From assembly GCF_003049085.1 (NCBI RefSeq), contig NZ_PIQX01000002.1, forward strand, positions 62,001 through 126,000: a stretch of DNA of 64,000 nucleotides, written 5' to 3'. How positions within the stretch are numbered: the stretch's first letter is position 1; the number at the start of each line of letters is the position of its first letter. The stretch is from Campylobacter concisus. Lineage in GTDB: Bacteria > Campylobacterota > Campylobacteria > Campylobacterales > Campylobacteraceae. The translations under genes and the position numbers were made by a program. The notes under the pieces were generated by a model that saw only the letters and a program-made list of their open reading frames with translations, ran no database searches and was not told where the DNA came from. Below, in pieces: positions 63,370-64,000 of the stretch.

Positions 63370-64000
63370 ATGATAGAAAAATTAAAAATTATCGCTGAAC
63401 TTATCGTTTTTAAGCATTCTGTTTTTGCTTTGCCTTTTATTTTTGTTGCGATGATAGTTGCTAGCAAGATAGAAAGTGGCTCGGCTTGGTTTGGCTTAAA
63501 ACTGCTTATTTTAGGTACTTTTTGCGCTGTTAGTGCTAGAAATTTTGCTATGGCTTTTAATAGATATAAAGACGAAGATATCGATAAGCTAAATCCGCGA
63601 ACTGCAAGCCGCCCAAGTGTTGATGGTCGTATAGGTAGGAGCAATATGCAGCTTTTTATCGTGGCAAATGCGTTTATTTTTATTGTATGCGCTTATTTTA
63701 TAAATTCGCTAGCATTTTGGCTAAGTTTTCCTATTTTAGCTGTTCTTGGTGGGTATTCGCTATTTAAACGCTTTAGCGAGCTAGCACACCTGGTGCTTGG
63801 TCTTAGCCTAGGTCTTGCTCCGATTGCTGGCGTGGTCGCAGTGAGCGCTGCTATACCGCTTTGGAGCGTATTACTTTGCCTTGGTGTGACATTTTGGGTA
63901 GCTGGATTTGACTTGCTTTACTCACTTCAGGATATGAAATTTGATAAAGAAAACAAGCTCTTTAGCATACCAGCTATTTACGGCGACAAGGCTACACTTT
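63370..64000 (+). CDS. UbiA-family prenyltransferase, 3' end outside the window
   Basis: The frame is open from the ATG at 63370 to the window end (210 codons). It has several membrane helices and the two Asp-rich motifs: NRYKDEDID (Asn64, Asp68, Asp72) and YSLQDMKFDKE near 190, which bind the prenyl diphosphate through Mg2+. Campylobacter make menaquinone by the futalosine route, where a UbiA-like enzyme (MqnP) does the prenylation; that assignment is likely but not certain. It is divergent from the FAD oxidoreductase gene with a 105-bp gap. Confidence 0.88.
   Translation, partial: MIEKLKIIAELIVFKHSVFALPFIFVAMIVASKIESGSAWFGLKLLILGTFCAVSARNFAMAFNRYKDEDIDKLNPRTASRPSVDGRIGRSNMQLFIVANAFIFIVCAYFINSLAFWLSFPILAVLGGYSLFKRFSELAHLVLGLSLGLAPIAGVVAVSAAIPLWSVLLCLGVTFWVAGFDLLYSLQDMKFDKENKLFSIPAIYGDKATL

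Overview
The window looks like a chromosomal segment of a Campylobacter (Campylobacterota), probably from the C. concisus/showae side of the genus. It is AT-rich. Gene order matches several C. jejuni blocks as I recall them: fliI-folE-tig-clpP-def with comM/nnr/purN/terC; the 14-gene nuo operon followed by pflA; UPF0323/glutathionylspermidine synthase-like/2-hydroxyacid dehydrogenase/yajQ next to rpsU and ccoG-cmeRABC; and a nifS-nifU pair. Species assignment is inference.

Layout. 1-1411: 3' part of an AAA ATPase gene. 2014-3890 (-): fliI and folE. 4028-11704 (+): a tight run tig, clpP, a degenerate GGDEF gene, def, comM-like, nnr, purN, terC. 12132-13320: eleven tRNA genes in two or three units; two have near-perfect sigma70 promoters. 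13902-29708 (-): pflA preceded by the full complex I operon, in which NuoE and NuoF are replaced by two small Campylobacter-type proteins. 29814-32812 (-): a PvdE-type ABC exporter translationally coupled to a HemN/HutW-like radical SAM gene. 33007-35869 (-): two related membrane-protein reading frames that share a repeated segment, plus a DUF2314-ankyrin protein. 36093-40734 (-): yajQ, a gene I do not recognise, a D-2-hydroxyacid dehydrogenase, a glutathionylspermidine-synthase-like ligase, a UPF0323 lipoprotein and a helix-turn-helix protein. 40838-41050 (-): rpsU.

41189-49192 (+): ccoG, then the CmeABC multidrug efflux operon. The repressor gene cmeR carries a one-base frameshift in an A tract, while a good CmeR-like operator remains in front of cmeA.

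49286-58709 (+) is the accessory region and the best place to look for an undescribed system. A lipoprotein gene is followed by a 1167-residue lipase-like protein (GHSLGG, Cys-rich CPHGG...GC...PC segment near the C-terminus), a 1249-residue protein of unknown family, a 450-residue membrane-anchored protein of unknown family, and a 132-bp remnant homologous to part of the 1249-residue gene. I infer a secreted or contact-delivered lipase with accessory and immunity-type partners; this is not proven by the sequence.

58940-64000: nifS-nifU Fe-S assembly genes ending in a clear terminator, then miaA and a FAD oxidoreductase on the minus strand, and a UbiA-type prenyltransferase running off the window end. 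I saw no rRNA, CRISPR array, insertion sequence or prophage.
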